Below, one piece after another: positions 34,464 to 46,088 of a stretch of DNA of 64,000 nucleotides. The notes under the pieces were generated by a model that was not told where the DNA came from, searched no databases, and saw only the letters and a list, made by a program, of their open reading frames with translations. The DNA is from Gnetum montanum (lineage: Eukaryota > Streptophyta > Gnetopsida > Gnetales > Gnetaceae). The stretch lies in contig MNCI01004717.1 in the NCBI GenBank assembly GCA_015680685.1, positions 62,451-126,450 of the forward strand, read 5' to 3'. The first letter of the stretch is position 1, and each line of letters opens with the position of its first letter. A program made the position numbers and the translations under genes.

Positions 34464-35598
34464 ATGGTGGTAGCTCTTGTGCTTTCTCTTCCCTCCTCCG
34501 TCAACGCGCAGGCTCAGGCTCCCGCTCCCGCTCCTTCAAGCGACGGTACCGTATCCAGCCATTTCTTTCTTTCTGTGTCATTTCGTTTCCACAATTATTG
34601 TTTTGCTCTGCTTTCTGCGTCCTTGTCGGGTTCCCCCCTTTTTTTTCTTTCTGGTCTTGCATTCTTGATTTCGGTTCTTTTTTGCGCTTTCTTTTGTTCA
34701 CTCGCCCGGGTTCGTTCGTGGCCGTCTCGTTACATTCTTGTGCCTCCCGCATTTTGGTGCATGCATTGTCCCTCAGCCCTTCTACAGAGCTTTCTCTGTT
34801 TTGTGTTGAAGATCCTGCTTGTCCTTTTATTTCTAAGTCTCCTGCTGAAAACTTGCGCTGCTATTTCCACTCCTTGACACCGGGCAATCAGGATCCTCCA
34901 TTTTTGGAAGAATTTCGTAGTTTCTTCCATCCTCTTTTCATGTCTTTCTCTTTTTTATTTCATTTTATATTATACACTTTCCTTTGTCCATATCTGATGA
35001 GATTTCGCATTATTTCTTGTCATCGGTCGGATGTTTTCGATTCTATATGTTTTTTGTCAAAGGCTTCGTCTTCGTTATTTTGATCAAACTGTATCTGCCA
35101 TTCAACTGCTTGAACCGGGATCTCCGTTTACCTGTTTCTACCACTTATCTTTCCCTTTCTCCTGTTTAAGTTCCGTGTGGTAGTAAAAACTAAACATCTA
35201 GTATTCCGTTCAGCGTTGCACATAGCTTAGGTTATTTAGATTTATTCGCCGTGAATAACTTTATGGTTTGGGGTTCGAATAACGGAGATAGTAGGCAGCG
35301 GGTGAAAACAAGGTGATTTGCTTTTGGGATAAACTCAGAACCAACTATTATTTTACCTATCGACGGGCATGTGCAATTCTGCATTATGATTACTTTTGTT
35401 TTAAACACACAAATGGGTGGTTCACAGGTTCCGTTCTATTCTTATTTGCATGCAGTGACTAATGATGGCACTGTCACTGTTTTCAAACTTATGAAGGCAT
35501 GGCCATACATTAGGGAATCGCCTACGCCAATGTTTGTGGCGCCTGTCCTCACATATCTGATCCATCCACTAGATGTGTTTCCCTACAATCTGTTCTGA
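34464..35598 (+). pseudogene. AG-peptide gene (AGP16/20/22/41 type) with broken second exon
   Basis: These genes encode tiny GPI-anchored arabinogalactan peptides of the plasma membrane and wall. Exon 1 (ATG at 34464, end 34545) gives a hydrophobic leader MVVALVLSLPSSVNA, then AQAPAPAPSSD, the classic Ala-Pro glycosylation core, and a GT donor after G. Exon 2 begins after the AG at 35495-35496. The family's exon 2 normally continues as an IDQGIAYVLMFVALVLTYLIHPLD anchor signal. Here it reads GCC ATA CAT TAG, an in-frame stop, followed by a 2-bp loss that shifts the frame. The anchor then resumes in another frame as MFVAPVLTYLIHPLD and ends at 35596-35598. The leader has no basic residue; the ATG at 34411 is out of frame. 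The intron is 951 bp. Confidence 0.8.
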
Positions 35599-35926
35599 AA
35601 GATTCTTTGGCCTGTGGTGTGGTGTGTGAAAGGAGTTTTGTACAGTAGCCGATGGGAGCTGGAACATCTAAGAACTTGATCTCTTTTGTTTTATTTCTGT
35701 GTGTTTTTTCAATGGGATCACATTATTGAATCCTGTTCCTACCGTTTTTGCTACCATGATTTTTTCGGTGGGTTAATTCTTCGGTGGAAAGCATGTGCCT
35801 CAAGGCTTGTTAATTTTTTTTATTTATACAATGTTATGTCATCCTTAATTTTAGGCAAGGAATATGCTATGTTTTTGACGTTTGCGTATTGGAAATTTAC
35901 AGTAGGGAAGACCTTTCTTTCCTCCT

Positions 35927-36138
35927 TTTAAACAAAGGAAGACGACTACAGCCTATCAAACCTTCAGGTTATTGTGCCCCTAAACTTACAGCACTTTTTT
36001 AAACAAAGGAAGACAACTACAACCTATCAAACCTTCAGGTTATTGTGCCCCTAAACTTACAGCACTTTTTTAAACAAAGGAAGACGACTACAGCCTATCA
36101 AACCTTCAGGTTATTGTGCCCCTAAACTTACAGGACTT
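35927..36138. repeat. 71-bp tandem repeat, three copies
   Basis: Units starting AAACAAAGGAAGACGACTAC begin at 35930, 36001 and 36072. The middle copy differs at two positions. It lies about 330 bp after the AG-peptide stop codon. Confidence 0.95.
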
Positions 36139-38229
36139 TTGAGATTCTTGCTATATATAACTTAGGGGAGTAATAGGTGATTCATGTATGCGTACTTGGT
36201 CATTTTCCTCTTGTGATTGTCATTTTAAAAATCTGTGGTATTTATTTTTCATATCTGGCACATAAAAAACGTCATAAACATAATTGTTATACCATCATAA
36301 AATGAATAACTAATTTGATATTTTTTATTGGAGTAAACTGCCAGTATATCTTGTTGGATGGTTACATAGTTTGAATACAATTTGGAAGAAAGCCAAAACA
36401 TTATTCATACTTTTAAAATTGACCAAAACTTATCAAAAGGTAAAGCCATTAACATTTTATGTAATTTTTATGTTAAGAAATGCTTTTATAGGAATATTCT
36501 TTACTAATGTGCATGAGTGGGGATAGAAAAAATGGTACATAGAAAAAGTAGAACAATGCAAATCAATGAGGATTAATAACAAATATTTTTGTTTTGTGTA
36601 TTTCTACCTTAAATGAATTATTGGAACTTAAAATAATTCTATTTAATTATTTCAAATCAAAATGCTACTTAACTAAAAGAAGCAAAAATAAATGAGAATA
36701 ATACCTAGCATCACATCATTTAATTATGATGTGAAACTTTGATTACAAGGTAAGTAATCCAAAATTTAAACAAACACATGTCATGATATAAGATCAGCTA
36801 TAAATGATTTAGATGCATCATTAGGAATAATAAAATCAGGTATCTTAGTTGCATCAACATCTTTAAAAGAATACATCTCAAATTTTTGCTTACCATGTTA
36901 TAAATTTGAAAATCAACAAAAAATTTTCATTGATAAAAGTAGAAATTTTGGCATTAGTTGAAAAAATTACAGGTAATTTAGAATCCTTGCAGGGGAATTC
37001 TAAAGAAATCATATCAATTAAGGAAACAAATCAAAGATATTTAAATTACATCTAGTAAAGAAAAATGAAATACAAAGGGGAAATACAATATCTACTCTTT
37101 AGAATATTCCATTATACTATTTTGAATCAAGGCTTCCATTTGCATAAACAAGCCACATCAAGTTTATAATATAACATTTTTACCTAAACTTCAATGTAAT
37201 TTTGGCCAAGAGGCCAATTACTTGTCATAGTTCATAATAGTAAATAAATAGTAAATAATATTTTATCTTTAACACTAAAGCCTATTAATAACACTAAATA
37301 ATTTTTCATCATAACACTCTAGTAGAGCCTATTAATAACGCTAAATAATATTGTCATCCATAATGCTCTAGGTAAGCTTATCCATAATGCTAACTAATAT
37401 TTCTATCCAAATCAAAGGTTAAACAAAGTCAAATAGCATTCGAACCAAGTGAAATTTAAGTTTTTTCACAAAATGCAAAACACAATCAAAGATTTCATGA
37501 ATATCCTTATATATCAACATTCTTGCCAATTTTATAGTATGTATCTATGTCATGAAATAAACTATANCTATAGTAAGCGTATTTTTGTCATTTCCCATCA
37601 CCAAGGTAGCAATTGCAGCTAAAAATTCTACTTCAACCTTGCAAGATGTCAAAAAGGAGAGGATGAACCACCAAGAATCTTGCACTTATCTCACTATTTT
37701 TTACCATTTTTTGGTGCAATATGGAGGCATTTTGTATTACCTAGGCCTATATTTTGGAAAAAAATTGGCTTTGTATGGATTAATGTTAGGCATTGTGATT
37801 TTGGCCTTAATTCCTTTCTATGCATTTTTTACGGTTTTTTACTAAAAAGTGGCCAAATTTTGCAATTTTTTTTATAAAAATGTGGTGCAAAATTTTTTAT
37901 TTTTGAGGCCATAGGGTTATTCTATAGTGTTTAATGGTTGTATTAGAGTTGAATTTTTTCTATAGTGTATTAGGGTTATTCTATAGTGTTAATTTTTTAT
38001 GATTTTTTCCATAGACCAATGCACAAATTTTTTTCGATTTTTCATATTTCTAGCCTACAAAGATTGATAGTGTTGACCTACTTTGTCTTTTTTTATTTAT
38101 CAATTGTCCAGCCTCTTGGGGATTACTAAGTCCATAATGTTTTCTATGTCAAAAAGCATCTAATTCTATGCCAATAAGGTTATTTTTTAAGATGACATTT
38201 GTACAATTTCAGACTCAAGGAGGGTCATA
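36139..38229. other. AT-rich spacer
   Basis: No recognisable gene. There is a short local repeat of CACTAAAGCCTATTAATAAC type at 37271-37345, and CTATAGTGTTTAATGG-like phrases recur at 37920-37995. A single N lies at 37567. Confidence 0.5.
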
Positions 38230-38503
38230 GCTAAGCTTCCAAGACTAAAAAATTAGATCTATTGTCTTGGAGCCACTTTTGTTCAAAATCATGTTAAAGA
38301 GAAGTTTGCTTTTACAACCAACATAGAAGAGGCAAGATTGTGACATTGGAGGCTTGGGCATGCCTCCTATAAAAACATTGAGAAGTTTGTTAAATTTAAG
38401 GTTGTTTTTTATTTAAAGTTATTAAATTTTCCCAATGAACTTTGTGACACGTCTTAAAGGCAACAAAAGGTCTTTCCTCATGTAGCTCATATTGAAAAAA
38501 AGG
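38230..38503 (+). pseudogene. Ty1/Copia remnant, GAG-pre-integrase region
   Basis: The frame from about 38325 reads EEARL, stop, HWRLGHASYKNIEKFVK and then LNFPNELCDT. It matches the GAG-pre-integrase domain of Copia polyproteins (LWH.RLGH.S...), where the stop stands at the usual Trp (TGG to TGA at 38341-38343), followed by the C..C zinc half-site. The remnant is cut at 38503 by the LTR of element C. Confidence 0.65.
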
Positions 38504-41500
38504 TGATGAGTCATCCTTCTATGGCCTCGACATCGGATACGCAACATTGGAGCCTTGATGTCGCATATGCAACGTCGAGGCTAATAAGCGACATTAGATA
38601 CCCAATGTCGCCTCATCTGAATCTCGCTTATAAATATGGTGCTAGGGTGCTCTAATGAAAAAAAGTAGTAAGTAGTTGATAGTTAGTAGATAGTTCTAGT
38701 TTTTAGTTTCTTCTTTTAAAGTCTGTTATTTCTAGTGCATGCTTGCAATGTGATGCTTGTAATCATACGACACATTTGTTCGAGTGTGACATACTTGGAC
38801 ACGTTACATGACTGGCAATAAAGATCGAGATTACTTCCACCATTGCAGCATCCACTTAGATTATTGTTACTTTAATTATTTAATGCTTTCTTTAGTTAAA
38901 CATTTCCATTTATTGTTATTTACTATTTCTATTATTAAGCAAAATGCGTATGCCTTAATCACGAGTGTTTAAGTGTAAATACTTGGTAATCCAAAGGTGT
39001 ATTGTTTGACACAACCAATGACATGTACAAATGATTAAGTGTGGATACTCATTACCATAGGTGAGTCTAGATCTTGTTCTCCATTATTCCTTAGTTTAAT
39101 TAATTTATCTCTTTTTGTCATTAGGAGTACTGTAGAAAGTAGACAACATCATACATCTCACTTTGGACTAAACCATACGTGACAAACCTACCACTAGTCC
39201 AAGTGGGAAGATAGTGAACTACGATTAAAGCATAACGATTTAGATGCCACAACTAGTCCCATCCATGAAATTCGACTGAATCATGCATGAACGCTTGTGA
39301 TTTGTATGGTTGGATGTAGGGGTACCTTGCCACTCATCATTAGCATTGTTGCCAAGGATGGTGCTAGTTATCTAGATTCATTATATTATACACAATCACT
39401 ATAAAAGATATTAATGATATATCTTTCAGAAAATATTAAATCACACACACTATAAACCAACAACAATGTCTCTCCCACACGGCAATGATAATGCGCTATA
39501 TAGCGAACACATTCATTGGAGAACTAATGAAATATACAATGAAGAAGATTGGAGTGACCAACCTTATGCAAGGATTTTTTATCATCATGATCACCCTAAG
39601 ACTACATTCACCTAAGGTAGACAATCTTAGAGGAGATGGCGTAGGTCCTAGACTAGGGGAGGCCTCAAGGCCTAAGACCTCCTTGAAACCAAGAAATGAT
39701 AAATTAAGGGACCTTGGGGAACACCATAGAAGCCATGGCAACTCTTCTAGTTCCTCATCTTCCTCTTTCCCTTCAATGTCTAGTTCTAATGAAAATGAAC
39801 TTAGGTATAGAGATAGAGCTCCACTAAAGGATTCGACTAAGAACCAAAATTGAACCCACGGGAAAAGCCGAAGAAGTCACCATGAACATAGAAATTTCCT
39901 TCACAATCTACTTGATGATGATGAACCCATACTAACCACTAATAGCCTAATGCATATCATAGAGTCAGTTAGGATATCTCATAGGCATCGCAAAAAGAGT
40001 CGTTTACCTAAGCTTGATATGAACAATCTTCCTCAATTTGCAAAAGGCTATGATGTAGATTTGCAACATCAGTTACAAGCCTTCCATGATGCCTGTGCAT
40101 TCTACAATGTGGAAAGTGAGTGGCAGAAGCTTAAGCTCTTTCCTAGGACACTAATTGATAGAGCTAAAATGTGGTATCGATCATTGAAACCAAATTCAAT
40201 TCGACAATGGTCTAAAATGATAGAACTTTTTAACGAGAGATACCAAACTTATAAAAGAGTGTCCAATCTGAGGAGACAAATCCAAAAGTGAAAACAAGAA
40301 CAACATGAACCCTTGGACATGGCCTTAGATAGATATTATGCCTTACTGAATTGATGCCCAAGCCATGGTTTCTCTAAGGAAAGCAACTTTACCACATCAT
40401 AGATGGGCTTCGTAATGAAACGAGGGTAACCCTTGGGATGTATGCCCCAAGGCAATTATACGAGTGTCGAGCCCATCAGATCAAAGAACTAATAGAGAGT
40501 GTGGAAAAAGAAGAAGGAGAGATGTGCAAGTAGGAGAATGTCGAGAAACATCAATGGGACCCAACTCTTCAATTGAAGGAGGTCCAAATTTATGGTAAGG
40601 AGAATGAAACTAATCTCGATAAGGTGATCCCATAACAAACCTTGCTGATAGAGGAGTCTATTGATGATGTAGAAGAAAAATTTAGTAAGATTTCGAAATG
40701 GATAGATGAGAATGTCACAACCCTTATTGAGATGGTCACAGAGAAGATTATGCAACACATGCTTGGCAAACACAATAAATAGAGGACACAAAACTAAGAA
40801 ACAGCTAAGAACGCTTTTCGGCAAAAGGGAAACATGGCTAAAGAAAGTGAGGCTAAAGACTCCACCATAGACAAAGATGATGGATGTGACCTATGCATAT
40901 ATGACCATCCAGAGGGCCAATGCCCCATATTGTTGCATCTACAAGAGTATTGGTTAGGTGCCTTAAATTGGAAGTTTGTGCAAAAGCAAATGCCCAGGAG
41001 ACTTCCTCTCCCACAAGGTAATTTTAGATAGTTCCACAACCGATTATACCCTCCTAGGGGGACTTATTACCAGCCTCAACATGGTCCTCAACCGCAGTGA
41101 CAAAAACCACGGTCATGGGGGAGGCCACTACCAAATTAGCCATATTCACCAAAAATGCACGACTATTATGTTCAACACCCTATTTCTCCAACTAGTTTTG
41201 CGTCCTCCACTTCCAATCACCACCACTACTCTCTCGAGTACCATCAATACATGACATCCCTTGAAAGATCACCACCTCATGCCTCTTACCATCTAACTTA
41301 CCCTCGATACAATCATAATCCACCTCCTTATACGTCATCGCTAATAATTTAGGAAGGTCCAACACCACAATATCAACCAATGAGTGTCGCTTATGCTGCA
41401 AATGTGCAAAGACACGCTAACACCTGTGGGTCCCAATTGCAATGTCAAAAACATCCCTTCTGAAGGAAAGGTTGTAGGCCAAGGCAAACCACACATGGAC

Positions 41501-41724
41501 CCACCACATCACTTGAGCCAGCACAAGGACAACCTGGCACATCACCTTCCCTATCTAATGTTTCCCAACCATACACAAGGGCCACCGTCTGTCAATATTC
41601 CAATCCCACATCCAACCAATGAATCTATAAACGTGGGGAGGCAAATAAATCCATGCATACCACCTCATAATCAAGGGTGCACTCGTGGGTCAACCATCCA
41701 TAATGTTAACACACCTCATATAAG
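38504..41724 (+). mobile_element. Element C: Athila-like element, 5' LTR and gag, 3' cut by element B
   Basis: The LTR is 38504-39339 (TGATGAGTCATCC to CCACTCATCA, 836 bp) with a TATAAATA box at 38629-38636. The primer site that follows (TTAGCATTGTTGCCAAGGAT) is a decayed version of the tRNA-Asp site seen intact in element D. Gag runs from 39468 to the breakpoint at 41724. No pol or 3' LTR is present. The element sits inside a Copia remnant on its left. Confidence 0.85.
39468..41724 (+). pseudogene. gag of element C, broken
   Basis: The start MSLPHGNDNALY at 39468 corresponds to MSLSQDYDNATT in element D. The capsid region is intact at 39950-40291 (QFAKGYDVDLQHQLQAF, then RAKMWYRSLKPNSIRQW and MIELFNERYQTY), the pattern of the Retrotrans_gag family. 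A knuckle CDLCIYDHPEGQC at about 40888-40926 has the spacing CX2CX3HX4C, as in Athila-type gag. The C-terminal part is rich in His, Pro, Tyr and Gln. In-frame stops (for example after TTFT near 39613 and after IQK at 40289) disable it. Confidence 0.75.
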
Positions 41725-42204
41725 TGTAGCGACTAAAAATGTCGGCGGCTGGAAAACACCAAGGGATTAGTGGTCGTTAACAGTCTCAACCTCGAATCCG
41801 CGGGAGGGCCGTGCTGGATAAAACGGAAACGGGGCACCCTGAACGGTCTAGTCGATCAGACAGGGACTTAGTCAATGTTAATATAACCTTTTGCAACATG
41901 TGATTTGAAAACGAGACTGATAGCGCAAAGTAATGCTTAAATGTAAAAGAGACAGAAATCAGTGTAAAATGCAATAACAAGCAGGAGACAAAGTAAAATG
42001 TAGTTAGAAAAGTGCACCGCTTCGAAGCTACAAATTCGCTCTGTCAAAGTGGATACAGTCAGTTGCACAACACTAAGAAATGCAGAGATCCCAAGAGTAA
42101 CCAAGATGTGTAGAGCAAGACGGCTGTGTGCTTGAACGCGGGCTCAGGCGTTCACAATGCAAAGTGCTACCAAGGTGGTAGAAAAGGGGAGAATAAAATG
42201 CCAA
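41725..42204 (-). repeat. Truncated 3' LTR of element B
   Basis: From TGTAGCGACTAAAAATGTCG to AAAATGCCAA this matches the left quarter of the LTRs at 9282 and 46089. It fixes the outer LTR end at TGTAGC on the plus strand. Confidence 0.9.
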
Positions 42205-42209
42205 TGCGA

Positions 42210-42581
42210 AAAGTCTATGCGAACCGTGCCCTGCACTAGGACACATGTCTTGTTGAACGACCTCAGGCATGATGTCGTTGTGGGCTTGATCTGATCGACC
42301 AAGCCAAACTTGTCCACAATAGGAAAGGGGATGACGTTCGTGGCAGCCTGATCATCAACGTGTACCCTTCGGATCCGATGCTGGCTGACCTGAATTATAA
42401 TGAAAAGGGGTGTCGTAGTCACCTGACCCTCTTCAAGATCTTTCCTAATGGAGTCGTTGCTGAAAGTCAGTTGAGACGGTTCTGGTTCTGTAGGCGCGGA
42501 GGGAAGCATGATCGAGTGGATTGCTTCCTCTTCCGCCGGCATGTCTTTGTTGACTAGAATTGCTATCAACATGCGAATCAT
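42210..42581 (-). pseudogene. Truncated aspartic protease of element B
   Basis: It is parallel to the protease of element A, but the active-site box reads VHVDDQAATNVIPF, so the catalytic-loop Gly of A is Gln here. The frame then runs through the deletion junction into LTR sequence and ends at 42144, losing the GRSWL part. It cannot be active. Confidence 0.8.
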
Positions 42582-42641
42582 AGCCTCGCAATGTCAAAAA
42601 AACATCATGATTAGGTCGTACAAGCTCAATGTAGTGTTTTT

Positions 42642-45586
42642 CTATTTTAGAGCTTGCTTGACCTGAGTGAGGGCATCCAAAAGATCTTGGTCACCCCCCC
42701 TGTTTAACGCTTTCCTCTTCTTCGATTCGTCCCAGAAGATGAATTTCCTGAGGAGGGGAGACTTGGGGTCTGAGTTCAGACCCTTTTTGGCAGGGCAACA
42801 TGGACTGTGTGGTTGTAGCAATGTTCGTCGTTGGTGACGAAGGCGTAGACACGGGGGGTGAAGACGTAGGTTTGGAAATACCAGGAATGATACTTCCTCT
42901 CGATGTCTCACCTGCAAAACGCACTTCCCATTTTTTATGACGAGAAAGTTGTTCAATTGTCTTACGCGAGGCGGGGGCTGTCAAAGGAGTCGGCCCCATG
43001 ATGATGAAAGGAGCTAACGGTGTTAGTGGGTGGAATCACGTGACTTCGCTAACAGGTGGTGCAGAGATGGATGCTCGCGGAGGGACTCTCAGAACAAACA
43101 GTTGTTACGAGCTTCGGCCAACCGCCGGTGGTGCTGGTGCACTACGCTGAGGCACACGGACGACGAATGGTTGCTGGGGTGGCCTAGGATCACTGTCAAT
43201 ACCGATGGAGTTGATGACATAACTGGCATTGTTGGCGTTGAGGGGGCCTGTGTAGACATGCATAGATTGGTTCTCAGGGCGTACTGGGTTGCTTTCGTCT
43301 AGTACCAGTTTTCCCTGATCGAAAAAACCTCTAGAAGTCATCTTGCAACGCCAGGCAGTAATCTGTGTTGTGACCACACTGTTAGTGATAGTCACAAAAC
43401 CTATCCAGCCTAAAACCTTTAGGAACTAGGGGCTCATTGGGCAAGGCCAAAGAAGGGTTCCTAAGGAGCTCGCAGTAGCGTTGATGTTTCCTGATTCCTT
43501 CTTCCAACATTTACTTATGTTGGATGTGCCCCGCTGCCAGCAGTTGCTTCAGAAGTTCCAAAGGCTTGAGAGGCAGTGGGGTGTACTTTGAGTGATCTTT
43601 ACGCTCAAATTTTGGTTTGAGTTGCGCAAATGTCTCAGGTGCAGGTATGGCAGGTTACGGTGCGTGACCTTGCTTGGGCGCGAGGTTAGCTGCGGGTATG
43701 GTCGATTTCTTATTGTTCTTGTTACCATTGTTACTATGTTTGGGTTTGGCCTCGATCGCCATAGCGGCCACTGTGGTTGTTGGGGCCTTACCCTTGTCCT
43801 TCTTCGTGAAGGTGTTTTTGTAGGCAATGTAAGCCGGGTCTTTGCTTGCCTCGGCCATGTCTTGTATACTCTTGGTCTGAGCGAAGGCTTGACTAAGTGC
43901 AAGGGGCGAGGTAGTACAGTTTAGACTTGATAAAGTCGTTCACTGCACCTTTAAAGACGGCCAGCAAGTGGGCCTCTGCGATGGGCTCACGAATTTTGTT
44001 AAGGGTTGTGCTCCAACATTGAATGAATTTTTGAATTGGCTCTAGAGGATCTTTCTTCATGCTCATCAACTAGTTCAGCGTGGTTTTTGACTTCAAGTTG
44101 TACTTAAAGCGCTTCATGAACTGGGACAGAAGCGCTTCCAAAGTTGAAATGGATGAGCATGGCAGCACGCGGTACCAATCTAAAGCCTTTCCGGTTAGAG
44201 ACATAGCAAAGACACAAATGATTGTGTGCGACCATTGTTACAAGAGAAGGCATTCAGACCTAAAGGTAACAAGATGTGCATTGGGATCTCCCTCCCCATC
44301 GTACTTCGTGAAGTGAGGGAGGGACATCTCTGGGGGTAACGTCAAAGCAGGGATTGCAAGGTTGATGGGGTCATCTTGGTAAAAGTCCATGACTTGTACC
44401 GTGTTGGACCCAATAGCTTTGAGGTGTTTTATTTCCTCGACGAGGGTTTGGATAAGCTAGAACACTTGGTCCAGACCCTACGACGTTGTGGATGATTGGG
44501 GAACTACCAAGGCAACTCCCATTTGTGGAATGGCAGGGGTGGCATTGTGACCCATCGACGGTACTGTTGGGATAACCCTCGCGATCGATACTGCTTGCGT
44601 TGTCCACCACCTGGTAGGTCGTGTTGTTGGAACAGCAACTGCAGGTTGGGCTACCAGATAGACCGCTTGTGTCGCCGACGACATAGACCATAGCCCTATG
44701 TTAGGTTGTACCGTTTGCAAGGTTGGTAGGTCTAAGGGCGAACATAATGAGACATCTGCGATGGTTGTGGAATAGGCGAAGAAGTGAATGGGGTCCACCA
44801 CGTGGACAAGCTTGAGCCCGCCACAGTGGGTGGAACAGACATGAACGTAGGAATGGAAACGAAAGTTGCATACAACTGTGAAGTAGGTACAACATGAACA
44901 TGTGGTAGGGTAGCCATGATTGGTGTGTGATGTGCTACAGGCATGGGCTGATGAATAGTTTACGGAGGCATAGTCACAGCAAATGAAACAGGGGAATAAG
45001 GACGTTGACACACCGAGAAGGTGACATGGCTACCCATTGTAGTTGTAGTTGTAGGCTGTGGGAGTGTAGGCGTGATCACAAAGGGAGCGGTGACAGACAA
45101 TGGATTGGCCCAGAAGGACTGGGTAGGAGGGACAGGAATGGGGTTAGCTTGACCTCCCTCGTCAGATTGGGAATTGAGTTCCTCCTGTCCGTCCTAGAAG
45201 GCGTCATCTTGGTTAGACACTGTGTCCTGTTGCTCCCTAAGCCTAGCCAATTGGATTAGCTGGTCTAGAAGCCTTTGATTTGTCTGTGTCAAAGGTATGG
45301 AAGTGTCGGGAGTGGGAACAAACTCCTTCCCGTCGAAGTAAGCAAACTCGAAACTATGTTTACCTTCGAACTCGTGTACATCCAAAGGCAGGTTCGCCTA
45401 AACCTTTGCACAGAGAAAGTTATAGCGTTCATGTTGCTGAGCCAAGCCCTCAGGTCGGTTCTGGATTCTGAGGGATCGACGTGTTTCCAACGTTGGGTTG
45501 GGTGGTTGTTCGGCACCAGGGATGCCTTGAACTATGATGGGAACCTCGATGTTAAAGGTGTTAGAAACAGTGCTCGGGGAAGCCAT
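42642..45586 (-). pseudogene. gag of element B, broken
   Basis: The start MASPSTVSNTFNIEV lies at 45586. A run of frames with stops and shifts follows the same layout as in element A: an N-terminal Pro/Thr-rich region, the capsid region (reverse of 44300-44000), then a Lys/Pro-rich stretch (43858-43655) and the zinc-finger region near 43390-43350. Comparison with A shows many single-base differences, mostly transitions, and small indels. It is a dead copy. Confidence 0.75.
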
Positions 45587-46088
45587 TGTTAAGCTAAACA
45601 ATTTTGCAAACTAGAAAAAGCAAAGAAACCGGAAAGCTAAAAAACTTTGTGAATGAAAAAAGCAATGAAATTGAACAGCAATCAAAAGGTTAACAATTTT
45701 GCAAATGAGAAAAGCAAAGGAATTGGAAAGCAATCAAAAAGGCTTTGTGTCTTGCAAGGTTCCCAAGGAACCGTTGAGGCAACTGATCTGTACCACACGA
45801 TGCGTAAACAACCACAAAAGGGTGTCATGTTTACGCTAGTGTGCGATAGGATACAGAATGTGTGCGAGACTATCGTAAGATAGGCAAGTGAGCTGGCAAT
45901 CAGAGGCTTTATGTCCTGTAGGGTTCTCGAGAAATCGTCGAGGCGACCGATCTGCACCGCACGACGCATAAACAACCACAGACGGGTGTCAAGTTTACGC
46001 TAATGCGTATCAGGGTGCAGAAGGCTTACAGGACTAGCATGACACACAGAAAGGGCACCGGAGGGCCCTCCTTCTAGCGCCAGAAAAC

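Noticed and set aside
34374-34877. 167-codon plus-strand frame over the AG-peptide leader
   Set aside because: Only the part from the ATG at 34464 to the donor at 34545 fits the family; the rest is intron read-through.
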